From NCBI GenBank assembly GCA_944382875.1, contig CALWNQ010000007.1, forward strand, positions 1 through 64,000: DNA of 64,000 nt. Reading direction: 5' to 3'. Below the pieces are notes generated by a model. That model saw nothing but the letters and a program-made list of their open reading frames with translations, had not been told where the DNA came from and searched no databases. Positions 1 through 8,030 of this stretch are shown one piece after another (position 1 is the stretch's first letter; each line of letters starts with the position of its first letter). Source of the DNA: an uncultured Clostridia bacterium. Its GTDB lineage: Bacteria > Bacillota > Clostridia > Oscillospirales > Ruminococcaceae. A program made the translations under genes and the position numbers.

Positions 1-1
1 A

Positions 2-139
2 GCCCAACCCTTTCTGGATGCACTGGAAATCGCATCCGAAAGAGTTCGGGCTTTTATTTCTGCCGTCCTCGCCAGAGAAAAGGAAACAAGGGAACTTAAA
101 ACACCCGCCCGCAAGCGTGGACAGGACATGGAACTTTGA
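2..139 (+). CDS. C-terminal fragment of an unrecognised mobile-element protein (partial)
   Basis: An open frame runs from the window edge to TGA at 137-139 (45 codons). The visible tail is helical and charged and ends in KTPARKRGQDMEL. A ribosome binding site for the next small gene starts directly after the stop, so the two are probably co-transcribed. I do not recognise the family. Its position upstream of an HTH gene and a serine recombinase suggests cargo or a mobilisation function of the same element, which is inference only. Confidence 0.45.
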   Translation, partial: AQPFLDALEIASERVRAFISAVLAREKETRELKTPARKRGQDMEL

Positions 140-154
140 TGGAGGGATTGCCTA

Positions 155-340
155 TTGAAGAAATACTATGAGGAAGCGAAATATAATGCGGCATTTGACC
201 GCTGTGTGGATGTTATGACTCAGTTGCTCCAGAAATACGGGCATCAGGTTTTGGATAAATTAGAGCAGGACGCTCCACAAACGGCGGATTGCTCCAAGGA
301 TGATAAGCAAGCGCAGCCATTAACGGATAAGGCTGCGTAA
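155..340 (+). CDS. Small hypothetical protein of the mobile element
   Basis: This is a 61-residue protein starting at TTG 155, with a GGAGGG ribosome binding site at 141-146 and 8 bases of spacing. It is helical and polar, with a YYEEAKY start and a Gln/Asp/Lys-rich tail. No known domain is visible. It begins 15 bases after the stop of the upstream partial gene, so translation is probably coupled. Its last codons overlap a GC-rich hairpin (CGCAGCC/GGCTGCG) that could end the upstream transcript. Function unknown. Confidence 0.5.
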   Translation: MKKYYEEAKYNAAFDRCVDVMTQLLQKYGHQVLDKLEQDAPQTADCSKDDKQAQPLTDKAA

Positions 341-352
341 AAATTTACGATT

Positions 353-403
353 TACACGTTGCGTATTCGATGTAGCTGTGCTATAATGATTACGCAACGT
401 GTA
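353..403 (+). promoter_or_regulatory. Promoter inside a perfect 13-bp inverted repeat (probable autoregulatory operator)
   Basis: TACACGTTGCGTA at 353-365 is repeated as its exact reverse complement at 391-403. A -35-like TTGCGT (359-364) lies in the left arm, and TATAAT (382-387), 17 bases further on, ends just before the right arm. A dimer bound to both arms would cover the promoter. The HTH gene starts 25 bases downstream, so it is the natural candidate to bind here. The arms could also pair in RNA or ssDNA. Confidence 0.7.
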
Positions 404-428
404 TTTTTGCTTTTAGGGAGATAATCAG

Positions 429-659
429 ATGGATTGTAAAAACAGAATTATAAAGTTGCGGGAAAGCACAGGATTGAACCGGAAGGACTTTTGCAAGCTC
501 GTCAATATCCCATACCGGACAATGACCGAATGGGAACTGGACAACCGCCATGCACCGGATTATGTGCTTAGACTTTTGGAGTATTATATCCGCAACGAGG
601 GATTGATGGTAAAAGAAATGTACGAAGGAGGTGGCGATTCTGAAAAAGAAACAACTTAA
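429..659 (+). CDS. Small helix-turn-helix DNA-binding protein
   Basis: This 76-residue protein starts at ATG 429, with GGGAG and 8 bases of spacing. Residues about 5-50 look like an XRE-type helix-turn-helix: RIIKLRESTGLNRKDFCKLV, then a recognition helix region PYRTMTEWEL. The C-terminus is short and acidic. Its last 29 bases overlap the frame of the serine recombinase, so the two genes form one unit. The inverted repeat around its promoter suggests it represses itself and the recombinase. This small HTH plus recombinase pair is a familiar arrangement at the end of clostridial integrative elements. Confidence 0.75.
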   Translation: MDCKNRIIKLRESTGLNRKDFCKLVNIPYRTMTEWELDNRHAPDYVLRLLEYYIRNEGLMVKEMYEGGGDSEKETT

Positions 660-2307
660 ATGCTATCTTTATACAAGAGTGTCCACCTCTATGCAGGTTG
701 ACGGGTACAGCTTGGATGCACAGAGAGACAAGCTGCGGAAGTATGCGGCATACGAAGATATGATCGTTGCCGGGGAGTATTCTGACGAAGGATTTTCCGG
801 CAAGAACATCCAAGGGCGGCAGGAGTTCCAACGGATGCTGAACGACATCCAGGACGGTAAAGACGGCGTTTCCTATGTGCTTGTCTTTAAGCTCTCCCGA
901 TTTGGCAGAAATGCAGCCGATGTTCTGAACTCTTTGCAGCTCATGCAGGATTTTGGTGTCAACCTGATCTGCGTAGAGGATGGCATTGACAGCTCCAAGG
1001 ATGCCGGAAAGCTGATGATCTCTGTGCTGTCTGCGGTGGCAGAGATTGAGCGAGAAAATATCCGCACACAGACAATGGCAGGACGGGAGCAAAAGGCTCG
1101 TGAGGGCAAATGGAACGGCGGTTTCGCTCCCTATGGATACAAACTGGAAAACGGAAACCTTGTCATTGCAGAGGATGAAGTGGAAGTAATCCGTGTCATT
1201 TATGACCGTTACATTCACACCAATGAGGGCGTTGCCGGAGTTGCAAAATATCTGAACCGCAACGGGTTTATCAAGAAGCTGCGTCAGAACAATACTATTC
1301 CCGGATTTTCAAGGAATTTCGTGCAGGATGTACTGGACAATCCCGTTTACATGGGCAAAATTGCTTATGGCAGACGGAGAACCGAAAAGAAGCAGGGTAC
1401 AAGAAATGAGATGCACGTGGTTGAGCAGTCGGAGTTCCCTGTTTACGATGGGCAGCACGAAGCCATTATTTCCGAAGAAGATTGGTATCTGGCACAGGAA
1501 AAGCGCAAGATCAATTCTTTCAAGCGGGAAAAGGTCAACAATCCAGCCCATGCACACATCCTGTCCGGTATCTTGAAATGCCCATGCTGCGGCAAGAGTA
1601 TGTACGGCAATATCGCCAAGGCACACAGCAAAGACAAGAAAACACGGTATTATTACTACTGCAAAAATACAGTTACGCCGACAGGGCATGAGTGCAGTTT
1701 CCGGCTGAATATCGAACAGACAGAGATCAACAAATTTGTGGCGAAGATTATTTCCGCTATGGTCAACAATCCCCGATTTGTAGAAGCAATTCAAGCGAAA
1801 ATCGGAACAGCGGTTGATACAGAGGATATGGAAAAGCAGATCGCCGTCCTGCAAGGGCAGCTAAAGCAAGCCTTTGGAACGAAAAGCCGCCTGGAGCGCC
1901 AGATGGATACCCTGGACATCAATGATGCCCACTATGACAGAAAAATTTTGGACTTGCAGCGTCGTTATGATGAGCAGTATGATACGATAGAGGAAATCGA
2001 AGTTCAGATTGGTGAGTTGCAAGGGCAGATCCGCAGCATCCAGCAGGAGAAAATCTCTGGTGATAACATTTATCGACTCTTACTGGCATTTGATGAAGTC
2101 TACCATTCCGCAACAGAAGCGGAACAGAAAGAGTTTATGAAAGCCTTTATCGAGCGAATTGAGATGTTCCCGGAAAAGAGGAAAGACGGTAGCTGGATAA
2201 GGAAGATTGTGTTCAACTTCCCTGTGCCTGTTGATGGCGAGGAAGTGAAAGAACTTCCCTTGGAAACTGAAACAACCGCTGAGACGGTTGTTCTATTGTC
2301 AAAATAA
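631..2307 (+). CDS. Large serine recombinase (site-specific integrase of the mobile element)
   Basis: A protein of up to 558 residues that should catalyse excision and integration of the element. The N-terminal resolvase domain (about 10-160) has the catalytic motif YTRVST with Ser18. A recombinase domain follows (about 170-290), then a zinc ribbon (CPCCGKSMYG, later YYYCKN and HECSF) and a coiled coil (about 390-480). This is the standard large serine recombinase layout. The start is uncertain. An excellent AAGGAGGTG at 625-633 overlaps the GTG at 631, so initiation may really use ATT 637 or CTG 640. The downstream genes look chromosomal, so the element probably ends just after this gene; I cannot see the att core. 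Confidence 0.93.
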   Translation: MAILKKKQLKCYLYTRVSTSMQVDGYSLDAQRDKLRKYAAYEDMIVAGEYSDEGFSGKNIQGRQEFQRMLNDIQDGKDGVSYVLVFKLSRFGRNAADVLNSLQLMQDFGVNLICVEDGIDSSKDAGKLMISVLSAVAEIERENIRTQTMAGREQKAREGKWNGGFAPYGYKLENGNLVIAEDEVEVIRVIYDRYIHTNEGVAGVAKYLNRNGFIKKLRQNNTIPGFSRNFVQDVLDNPVYMGKIAYGRRRTEKKQGTRNEMHVVEQSEFPVYDGQHEAIISEEDWYLAQEKRKINSFKREKVNNPAHAHILSGILKCPCCGKSMYGNIAKAHSKDKKTRYYYYCKNTVTPTGHECSFRLNIEQTEINKFVAKIISAMVNNPRFVEAIQAKIGTAVDTEDMEKQIAVLQGQLKQAFGTKSRLERQMDTLDINDAHYDRKILDLQRRYDEQYDTIEEIEVQIGELQGQIRSIQQEKISGDNIYRLLLAFDEVYHSATEAEQKEFMKAFIERIEMFPEKRKDGSWIRKIVFNFPVPVDGEEVKELPLETETTAETVVLLSK

Positions 2308-2335
2308 CCATGACAGTTCCAACGGGAGGTGTAAT

Positions 2336-2545
2336 GTGTTTTTATATCATTATTTTAATAAAGAAATAGGCCCCTTTCTTAATTTATCTGACCTTTCTAT
2401 AAATGATGCAAATGCGTTAACAACAGAATTGAAGCAAAAATACCCGGATTCACAAGTTGCACAAAGAGATGCCGACTACATATTCAGAAGACGCATGTAT
2501 GAAGACATTATAAAAAAAGAATTCATAAAAAAGGCGGCATTGTGA
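2336..2545 (+). CDS. N-terminal part of a conserved hypothetical protein (frame-split)
   Basis: 69 codons from GTG 2336, chosen because GGGAGG at 2324-2329 sits 6 bases upstream; the longer frame from 2288 has no ribosome binding site. It starts VFLYHYFNKEIGPF and ends FIKKAAL at TGA 2543-2545. The remembered family, a roughly 190-residue clostridial hypothetical protein with HYF..GPF near the start and SPHYMVVEHSPW in the middle, continues in the next frame. The two parts are joined at A AAA AAG (2527-2533). A -1 step there gives KKGGIVKRNAPHY with no gap. It is either a pseudogene, a base error, or a programmed frameshift. Confidence 0.6.
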   Translation: MFLYHYFNKEIGPFLNLSDLSINDANALTTELKQKYPDSQVAQRDADYIFRRRMYEDIIKKEFIKKAAL

Positions 2546-2913
2546 AGCGAAATGCCCCTCATTATATGGTGGTGGACCATAGTCCCTGGCTAAGTTCCTG
2601 GTTTGAGAACAGCGCATATATTCGGATCCCAATCGAAGAATTTGATTTAAAAACCGTTTCATTTACATATGGAGATTCCCATCCAACTTTCAGCCCATGG
2701 CCGCACGACGATGATTGGAAAGAATATCGAAGAAAATTATATACATTTGATGAAATTCTCAGAATGATCAAAAAATACGGCATGCCGCAGGATTGGAACA
2801 ATGATGGAAAATTTGGCCCAGAACGATATATAGAAGCACATATATGGAGTGACGATGTAATTAATAAATATTGTAGATTGATGAACACAGATGAAAACAA
2901 ATTGAAATTATAA
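2542..2913 (+). CDS. C-terminal part of the same conserved hypothetical protein
   Basis: 123 codons starting at GTG 2542, which overlaps the TGA of the N-terminal part (GTGA). No ribosome binding site is visible before it. It contains PHYMVVDHSPWLSSWFE, then IPIEEFDL, SFTYGDSHPTFS and a C-terminal GPERYIEAHIWSDD. The frame is open upstream of the GTG to before the A-run, so a -1 shift at 2527-2533 produces one continuous protein of about 192 residues. Expression as a separate product by stop-start coupling is the alternative. Function unknown. Confidence 0.6.
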   Translation: MKRNAPHYMVVDHSPWLSSWFENSAYIRIPIEEFDLKTVSFTYGDSHPTFSPWPHDDDWKEYRRKLYTFDEILRMIKKYGMPQDWNNDGKFGPERYIEAHIWSDDVINKYCRLMNTDENKLKL

Positions 2914-2941
2914 TGCCATAAAAGTCGTAAGGAGCGTAAAT

Positions 2942-3934
2942 ATGTTCATACCCCCCGATGTTTCATCCGACGAACAGGAAATTATCAATCAAACCAGTTT
3001 TATGATGCACAAATTTTATTGTGAGAATGATATAGAAGCTGTCATTGACAAAATGGACAACCATATCGTATGGTTCGGCGCCGCCGAAAATGAGTACGCT
3101 ATGGAGGCTGAAACTGTTATCGGTATATTTCGCCAATTTGCTGGCCAGGTTCCCAAATGCAACATTTCAGAAGAACAGTATCATGTGCTTCAAATTGCTC
3201 CAGATGCCTACCTATGTAGCGGCCGGATGTGGATTGCCACCGATCCCTCCACACAAATCAGCCTGCGGGTTCACCAACGCATCACAATGATTTTTCGACG
3301 TTCCAACGGTATTTTTCGCTGCTGTCATATCCATATATCTAATCCATACACAGAAATGACCGAAGAAGATGTGGGGTTCCCACACAAAATGGCACAGCAA
3401 TCGTATCAATATCTTCAAGAACAGATTGACCAACAGAAAAAGCAGATAGAATCCCAATCAGCTGCACTTCAGCAAATGATCTACGAAGATTTTTTAACAG
3501 GCGTCTACAATCGGAATAAGTTTATGAAAGTAGAAAGCACCATTTTGTATAAGGATAAAAACAAAATGGGAATTGCTTGTTTTGACTTGAATGGCCTTAA
3601 AAAACGAAATGACAAATTTGGCCACAGCGCCGGGGATGCGATGATTTGTAGTGCTGCCGATCAACTCCGCCAAGTATTTGATGGGAAAGTGTACCGCATT
3701 GGCGGTGATGAGTTTGTGGTAATCGATGATACAAAAGAGGAAGCAGAATTTCACGCTGCGGTTTGTGCAGTTCAAAAAGGGATGGAAGAAAACGGCATCA
3801 GCTGTTCTATTGGTATTTCCTGGCGTTCGGAAAACTGCAGTATTCGGGAACAGGTTGAAGAGGCAGACCGGCTTATGTATCAGCAAAAAAGAAAGTTTTA
3901 CAGTTCCCGGGAAAACGATCGCAGAAATCGGTGA
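2942..3934 (+). CDS. NTF2/SnoaL-like sensor with GGDEF diguanylate cyclase domain
   Basis: 330 residues, ATG 2942 with AAGGAG 7 bases upstream. Residues about 10-140 look like a SnoaL/NTF2-like domain (HIVWFGAAENEY, later FRCCHIHISNPY). A short coiled coil at about 150-185 (QEQIDQQKKQIESQ) leads into a GGDEF domain, with DFLTGVYNRNKF at the start and an intact active site RIGGDEFVVID at about 245. No RxxD inhibitory site is present just before the GGDEF motif. It probably makes cyclic di-GMP in response to a small ligand bound by the N-terminal domain (inference). It has no transmembrane segment, so it should be cytoplasmic. It stands alone and ends at a bidirectional terminator. Confidence 0.88.
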   Translation: MFIPPDVSSDEQEIINQTSFMMHKFYCENDIEAVIDKMDNHIVWFGAAENEYAMEAETVIGIFRQFAGQVPKCNISEEQYHVLQIAPDAYLCSGRMWIATDPSTQISLRVHQRITMIFRRSNGIFRCCHIHISNPYTEMTEEDVGFPHKMAQQSYQYLQEQIDQQKKQIESQSAALQQMIYEDFLTGVYNRNKFMKVESTILYKDKNKMGIACFDLNGLKKRNDKFGHSAGDAMICSAADQLRQVFDGKVYRIGGDEFVVIDDTKEEAEFHAAVCAVQKGMEENGISCSIGISWRSENCSIREQVEEADRLMYQQKRKFYSSRENDRRNR

Positions 3935-3958
3935 TTGATAGGTCCACATAATAGAAAA

Positions 3959-3994
3959 GGACGCGCTTCCAATAATCGGAACCGCGCCTTTTTT
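3959..3994. terminator. Bidirectional rho-independent terminator
   Basis: A GGACGCGCTTCC / GGAACCGCGCC stem is followed by six T on the plus strand, and by CCTTTTC when read on the minus strand. It separates the GGDEF gene from the convergent PfkB-mannosidase operon. Confidence 0.8.
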
Positions 3995-3995
3995 G

Positions 3996-4952
3996 TTATC
4001 CCCTTCGATAACGCTCTAATCGTTCTGGAATATCCCCTTCATATTCGGTATCACCGTTCCAAAACCGCTCCACCATTTCCATCGTGGGAATCCCGGCACG
4101 GCCCCCAATGTATCGGCACTTCATCGAGGCGACTGTACCCGCAAAACGCAGAATCTCCGGAAGCTTCCAGCCTTTTGCCATACCGCAGACAAACGCTCCG
4201 TGATAAGTATCACCGGCGCCTACTGTGTCTACAACCTTGACCTTGGGTGCAGGCGAAAAGTAAAATCCTGTGTCATCTGCCGCTGCCGACCCGCTGCCGC
4301 CAAAAGTGAAACCGGCAATCTGCAGCCGGTATTTTTCCCGAAATGCCAGGCAGTTTTCCCGGATTTTAGACAAGCTTGCGCCATCCGCATGAAAATAATC
4401 CCGATAAAAGAACTCGGAACCGATTAATACATCCAGCTTCGGGAGAATTTCCTCCACTTGAGGGGAATAGGCGTCCCCATCATAAAAAACCGTAACCCCT
4501 GCCTGTCTGGCCGCTTCGGCCGCCTGCTGCTGTACCGCACCACAGGAAGCGAGATGCAGAATCTTGGCTGTCCGGATCATCGCAAGATCCTCTTCCTCCA
4601 ATTCATACGGAGAACGCTCAATTCCGGAGTATAAGATGCTGCGCCCCTGCGATTCCTTATCAGATATCACATAATTGAGCCCCATCCAACCCGGTAATAC
4701 CCGCAAACGTTCGGTATGAATCCCATGGTATTCCAGATCTTCTTTGCAAAAATGCCCCCAATGATCGTCGGTAACACTCCCAATGATTGCTCCCGAAACG
4801 CCTAAACGTCCCACCGCAGCCAGAGCGGTGGCAACTTTCCCGCCGCCCTGCAAACTGGTTTCGGTGATCCGCATGCTTTCGTTTGGAAGAGGCCGTCTCT
4901 CCAGATGAATCAGACAGTCCATACAGGGGAAATCCAAGCCGACAATTTCCAT
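3996..4952 (-). CDS. PfkB-family carbohydrate kinase
   Basis: 318 residues from ATG 4952, with GGAGG 8 bases upstream; the longer TTG start at 4967 would overlap that site. It is a ribokinase-fold enzyme. GGGKVATALAAVGRLG near residue 40 is the N-terminal PfkB signature, and VDTVGAGDTYHGAF at about residue 250 is the C-terminal signature with the catalytic Asp. It is the last gene of the mannosidase operon, 4 bases after the aldolase stop. Paired with an aldolase, it probably phosphorylates a ketose phosphate such as fructose-6-phosphate or tagatose-6-phosphate. Substrate cannot be fixed from sequence; PfkB members also act on ribose, fructose and adenosine. Confidence 0.88.
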   Translation of the reverse strand: MEIVGLDFPCMDCLIHLERRPLPNESMRITETSLQGGGKVATALAAVGRLGVSGAIIGSVTDDHWGHFCKEDLEYHGIHTERLRVLPGWMGLNYVISDKESQGRSILYSGIERSPYELEEEDLAMIRTAKILHLASCGAVQQQAAEAARQAGVTVFYDGDAYSPQVEEILPKLDVLIGSEFFYRDYFHADGASLSKIRENCLAFREKYRLQIAGFTFGGSGSAAADDTGFYFSPAPKVKVVDTVGAGDTYHGAFVCGMAKGWKLPEILRFAGTVASMKCRYIGGRAGIPTMEMVERFWNGDTEYEGDIPERLERYRRG

Positions 4953-4956
4953 GCCA

Positions 4957-5817
4957 TCAGCCTCCAAACGGGATATGCCGCGGATTCAGGATCCGGATCT
5001 TCTCCTGGACAAACGCAATCATCTCTTCTTCAATCGCGCGCAGACAAGGATAATGCGCGGTATATTTCTTTTCTCCCTCGGTAGTTAGACGGTGCAGAAC
5101 CTGATAAAATGCACGGTCATATTCGGTCGCAATGTTAAATTTGCTGATACCGAGTTCCACTGCCTTTTGCAGCTGGTCAGTGGGGATATCGGAACAGCCG
5201 TGCAGTACCAGGGGAATATCCAGCGCGGCACGGAGTTTTTCAATCCGGTCAAAGTCCAGCTCCGGCGTCCGAACATACGCTCCGTGGCCGTTGCCGACCG
5301 AAACCGCCAGCGCATCAGCGTTTGTTTCGGCTATAAATCGAACCGCTTCTTCCACACCGGTAAAGTGGTTGGGGTTGGTAAAATCGTCCAAATTGGCGGC
5401 AGAACCCACATGGCCAAGCTCCGTTTCAACAAGAGCACCCATCGCGTGAGCTGCCCGCACGACAGCAGCTGTTTCCCGCGCGTTTTCCTCAAAGGAGGAG
5501 GTGGATTTGTCGATCATCACCGACGGAAATCCGGCACCGAGGCCGCTGACTGCCAGCTCATAGCTGGAAGAATGGTCCAGATGCAGTCCGATTGGCACCG
5601 AGACCGACTCGATACAGTCTTTGGCAATGTCTGCCACCACCTTCATCGGAATAAACGGCACATAGCCGGGATAAAACTGAATCAAAATCGGGCACTGCTC
5701 CCGCTCGGCGGCTTTGACCGCCCAGGCAATCGATTCATAGTTAAATACATTGATGGCCGGCAAACCATAGCCATGCTTCCAGCCGTCTGTCAATAAGGTG
5801 CGTACATTTTCAAGCAT
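4957..5817 (-). CDS. Class II fructose/tagatose-bisphosphate aldolase family protein
   Basis: 286 residues from ATG 5817 (GGAGG 8 bases upstream; the TTG at 5832 overlaps that site). The zinc-dependent aldolase signatures are clear: GLHLDHS near residue 80 with the catalytic Asp and a zinc His, ETELGHVG near 135, and LHGCSDIP near 205 with another zinc His, then ISKFNIATEYDRAF. It should split a ketose bisphosphate into DHAP and an aldehyde. It lies between the aldo/keto reductase and the PfkB kinase, so kinase and aldolase probably act in sequence. Whether it prefers fructose- or tagatose-bisphosphate (GatY/KbaY type) is open. Confidence 0.9.
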   Translation of the reverse strand: MLENVRTLLTDGWKHGYGLPAINVFNYESIAWAVKAAEREQCPILIQFYPGYVPFIPMKVVADIAKDCIESVSVPIGLHLDHSSSYELAVSGLGAGFPSVMIDKSTSSFEENARETAAVVRAAHAMGALVETELGHVGSAANLDDFTNPNHFTGVEEAVRFIAETNADALAVSVGNGHGAYVRTPELDFDRIEKLRAALDIPLVLHGCSDIPTDQLQKAVELGISKFNIATEYDRAFYQVLHRLTTEGEKKYTAHYPCLRAIEEEMIAFVQEKIRILNPRHIPFGG

Positions 5818-5832
5818 GTCAATTTCCTCCAA

Positions 5833-6792
5833 TCAGTCGGGATCCACGATGGTCGCGTCAAAAAAGGTTTTGTAATTGGGAAGCTGATCGGTGAATTTTT
5901 TGCTGAGAGTATCCAGAGCAGCGTATTCCTCGGGAGTAATCGCAAAATCCGCAGCCCCTTTGTTGTCCGGCACATGCTTTGCCTTGGTCGCACCGGCAAT
6001 CAGAGCGGTAATGCCTGGCGTCTGCAACACCCAGTTGAGGGCAACCTGTGCCTGGGTTTTGCCGTGCGCCTCCGCAACCGGAAGAAGCGCGTCCGCTACT
6101 TCCAGCGCACCTTTTCTCCACTTCTGTTCAAAGAGCGGCGCGTGGGAACGTCCGTCGGTAAAAACAGTATCCTCTTTAACACGGCCAGCCAGGAATCCCT
6201 GTGCCAGCGGGCTGTAAGGGATCACACCGATTCCGTTTTCGATACAGAAGGGCAGGATATCACGGTCGATAAAGCGCCAGAGCAGGCTGTAGCAGGGCTG
6301 GATGATATCTATCTGACCGTACTGCATAGCCTCTTTCATCTGCTTCAAGCTGAAATTGGAAAGTCCAACCGCCCGGATCTTGCCCTGGTCCCGCAGCTTG
6401 TTGAGCTGTTCCATCGTTTCACCGATCGGAATCGTTTCGTGAGGATAATGGATAAAATAAACGTCGATCACATCGGTGCGCAGCCGTTTCAGCTCCCGCT
6501 CACATTCGGGAATGACATCAGGTCCAGCCATAAAGGTTTTCCACAGCTTGGTGATGATGGTGCACTTGTCCCGGCGGCCTTCCAGCGTTTTGCCGAGCAC
6601 TTCCTCCGAATGGCCGTTGCCGTAGCAATAGGCCGTGTCAAAAGTGGTAATCCCGCAGTCGAGCGCCGCCTCAATACATTCTACCGATGCGCGATCGTCC
6701 TCGCCCCCGAAATAGGAGCCGCCCATCTGCCAGCAGCCCAAAATCACTTCGGAAAGCTGCACGCCGGTTTTGCCCAGTTCTTTCATTTTCAT
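5833..6792 (-). CDS. Aldo/keto reductase
   Basis: 319 residues from ATG 6792, which has AAGGAAGG 6 bases upstream. The ATG at 6810 overlaps the MFS stop as ATGA but has no binding site. It has the AKR barrel with the catalytic set visible: DTAYCYGNGHSEEVLG (Asp, Tyr), TIITKLWK (Lys) and VYFIHYPHE (His). VGLSNFSLKQ and LIAGATKAKHV near the C-terminus are typical cofactor-binding regions. It probably reduces or oxidises a sugar or sugar-derived aldehyde with NAD(P)H. Its place in the operon suggests a mannose-related substrate, which cannot be confirmed from sequence. Confidence 0.9.
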   Translation of the reverse strand: MKMKELGKTGVQLSEVILGCWQMGGSYFGGEDDRASVECIEAALDCGITTFDTAYCYGNGHSEEVLGKTLEGRRDKCTIITKLWKTFMAGPDVIPECERELKRLRTDVIDVYFIHYPHETIPIGETMEQLNKLRDQGKIRAVGLSNFSLKQMKEAMQYGQIDIIQPCYSLLWRFIDRDILPFCIENGIGVIPYSPLAQGFLAGRVKEDTVFTDGRSHAPLFEQKWRKGALEVADALLPVAEAHGKTQAQVALNWVLQTPGITALIAGATKAKHVPDNKGAADFAITPEEYAALDTLSKKFTDQLPNYKTFFDATIVDPD

Positions 6793-6806
6793 ATAAGACC
6801 TTCCTT

Positions 6807-8030
6807 TCATTCAGCGGGAAGCCGCAGCTTATCCCGCATCCCAATCATAAATACAACGGTAGCAAACAGGATCATCCCGCCTGCCACAAGATAGGATCGC
6901 TGAATTCCCAATAGATCACCCAGCAGCCCGCCGCCGGTGTTAGCCAGAATACTGCCCAAACCGCCCTGGATCCCCTGCAGCAGGGATTGACCAGTGGATT
7001 GTTTATCCGGCGGCATTTTTTGACTGATGTACACAATGGTGCAGTAGGAGAGGATCATATAGGTAACGCCCTGCAAAAGCTGGGAAGCCACCAGCATCCC
7101 GATACCGACTGTTCCCGCCATCGAGTCCATCAGCATCCGCAGCACCATAATACCGCCCGCAGCTGACAACAGGCGGAATACATTGTACTTTCTCATAATC
7201 CGGTCGATCAGCAGAAGAACCGGCACCTCGCTCAGCGCCGAGGTGCATTGCAGCACACCGATCATCGAATTTTCATAACCCAGATTCTTGACATAAACAC
7301 TCAAAAAAGTGCTGTGAAATCCCAAAGATATCTGCATGACCAGCGCGAAAAACAACACCAGCACCAGTTCCCGGTCCAGCACTTCCCGCACACTGCCCTT
7401 TGCCCTTCCATGCCGATGGGAATCTCCTGGCTCCGCCGCCACTTTGGGGAGGATCCAGGTCACCGCCATGCAGAGGATGTTCATCGCCGCCCCGATTAAA
7501 AAAATCACTGTGAGCTGCAAACTACCCAAAATTCTGCCCAGGACAAAAACCGAAAAGGCATAGCCAACCGTCCCTGCCAAACGGATATGGGAAAATTTTA
7601 AACTATTGGCGTTCAAATACCGCAGCGTGTAGGAATCGCTCAATGGCATGACCGCCGAGTTGCAGGCTGTGTAAACAATCGAGATCAGGATAAAGTGCCA
7701 ATACTGCCTTCCCAACAGGAAAAGCAGCACCAACCCGCCAACCAGAATGAATACCGCCCGCAGCACAGCCAACGGATGGCCGGAACGGTCGCTTGCAACA
7801 CCCCACAGCGGCTGAATCAGCAGGCAGACAATTGCGCCTACCGAAGAAAGCAGCCCGATTTCAAAAACCGAAAACCCCAAATCGACATAATAAGCGCCCA
7901 AATACGGGCCGACAATCGAGGAGGTCATCCAGATCATCGCGTAATACAGGACAAAGGTTGCCTTTTCTTTTGGAAAATAGGCAAAGGAGTGCCGCCGCAG
8001 CCGGATAGGCTCCCCTCGGAAACGGATCAT
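6807..8030 (-). CDS. MFS transporter, probable sugar or oligosaccharide permease
   Basis: 407 residues with about 12 hydrophobic segments and a long basic loop in the middle (GDSHRHGRAKGSVREV). The N-terminal half has MTSSIVGPYLGAYYVDLGFS and WGVASDRSGHPLAV, the usual MFS loop 2-3 pattern. It resembles the MFS_1_like group that includes LacY-type sugar permeases. Its ATG overlaps the ManA stop by four bases (ATGA), so translation is coupled. It gives the locus a second uptake (or export) route besides the ABC importer. Substrate is inferred from the operon only. Confidence 0.85.
   Translation of the reverse strand: MIRFRGEPIRLRRHSFAYFPKEKATFVLYYAMIWMTSSIVGPYLGAYYVDLGFSVFEIGLLSSVGAIVCLLIQPLWGVASDRSGHPLAVLRAVFILVGGLVLLFLLGRQYWHFILISIVYTACNSAVMPLSDSYTLRYLNANSLKFSHIRLAGTVGYAFSVFVLGRILGSLQLTVIFLIGAAMNILCMAVTWILPKVAAEPGDSHRHGRAKGSVREVLDRELVLVLFFALVMQISLGFHSTFLSVYVKNLGYENSMIGVLQCTSALSEVPVLLLIDRIMRKYNVFRLLSAAGGIMVLRMLMDSMAGTVGIGMLVASQLLQGVTYMILSYCTIVYISQKMPPDKQSTGQSLLQGIQGGLGSILANTGGGLLGDLLGIQRSYLVAGGMILFATVVFMIGMRDKLRLPAE

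Noticed and set aside
568-1218. A 216-codon frame opposite the recombinase
   Set aside because: The recombinase has catalytic and zinc motifs; the reverse frame shows none.
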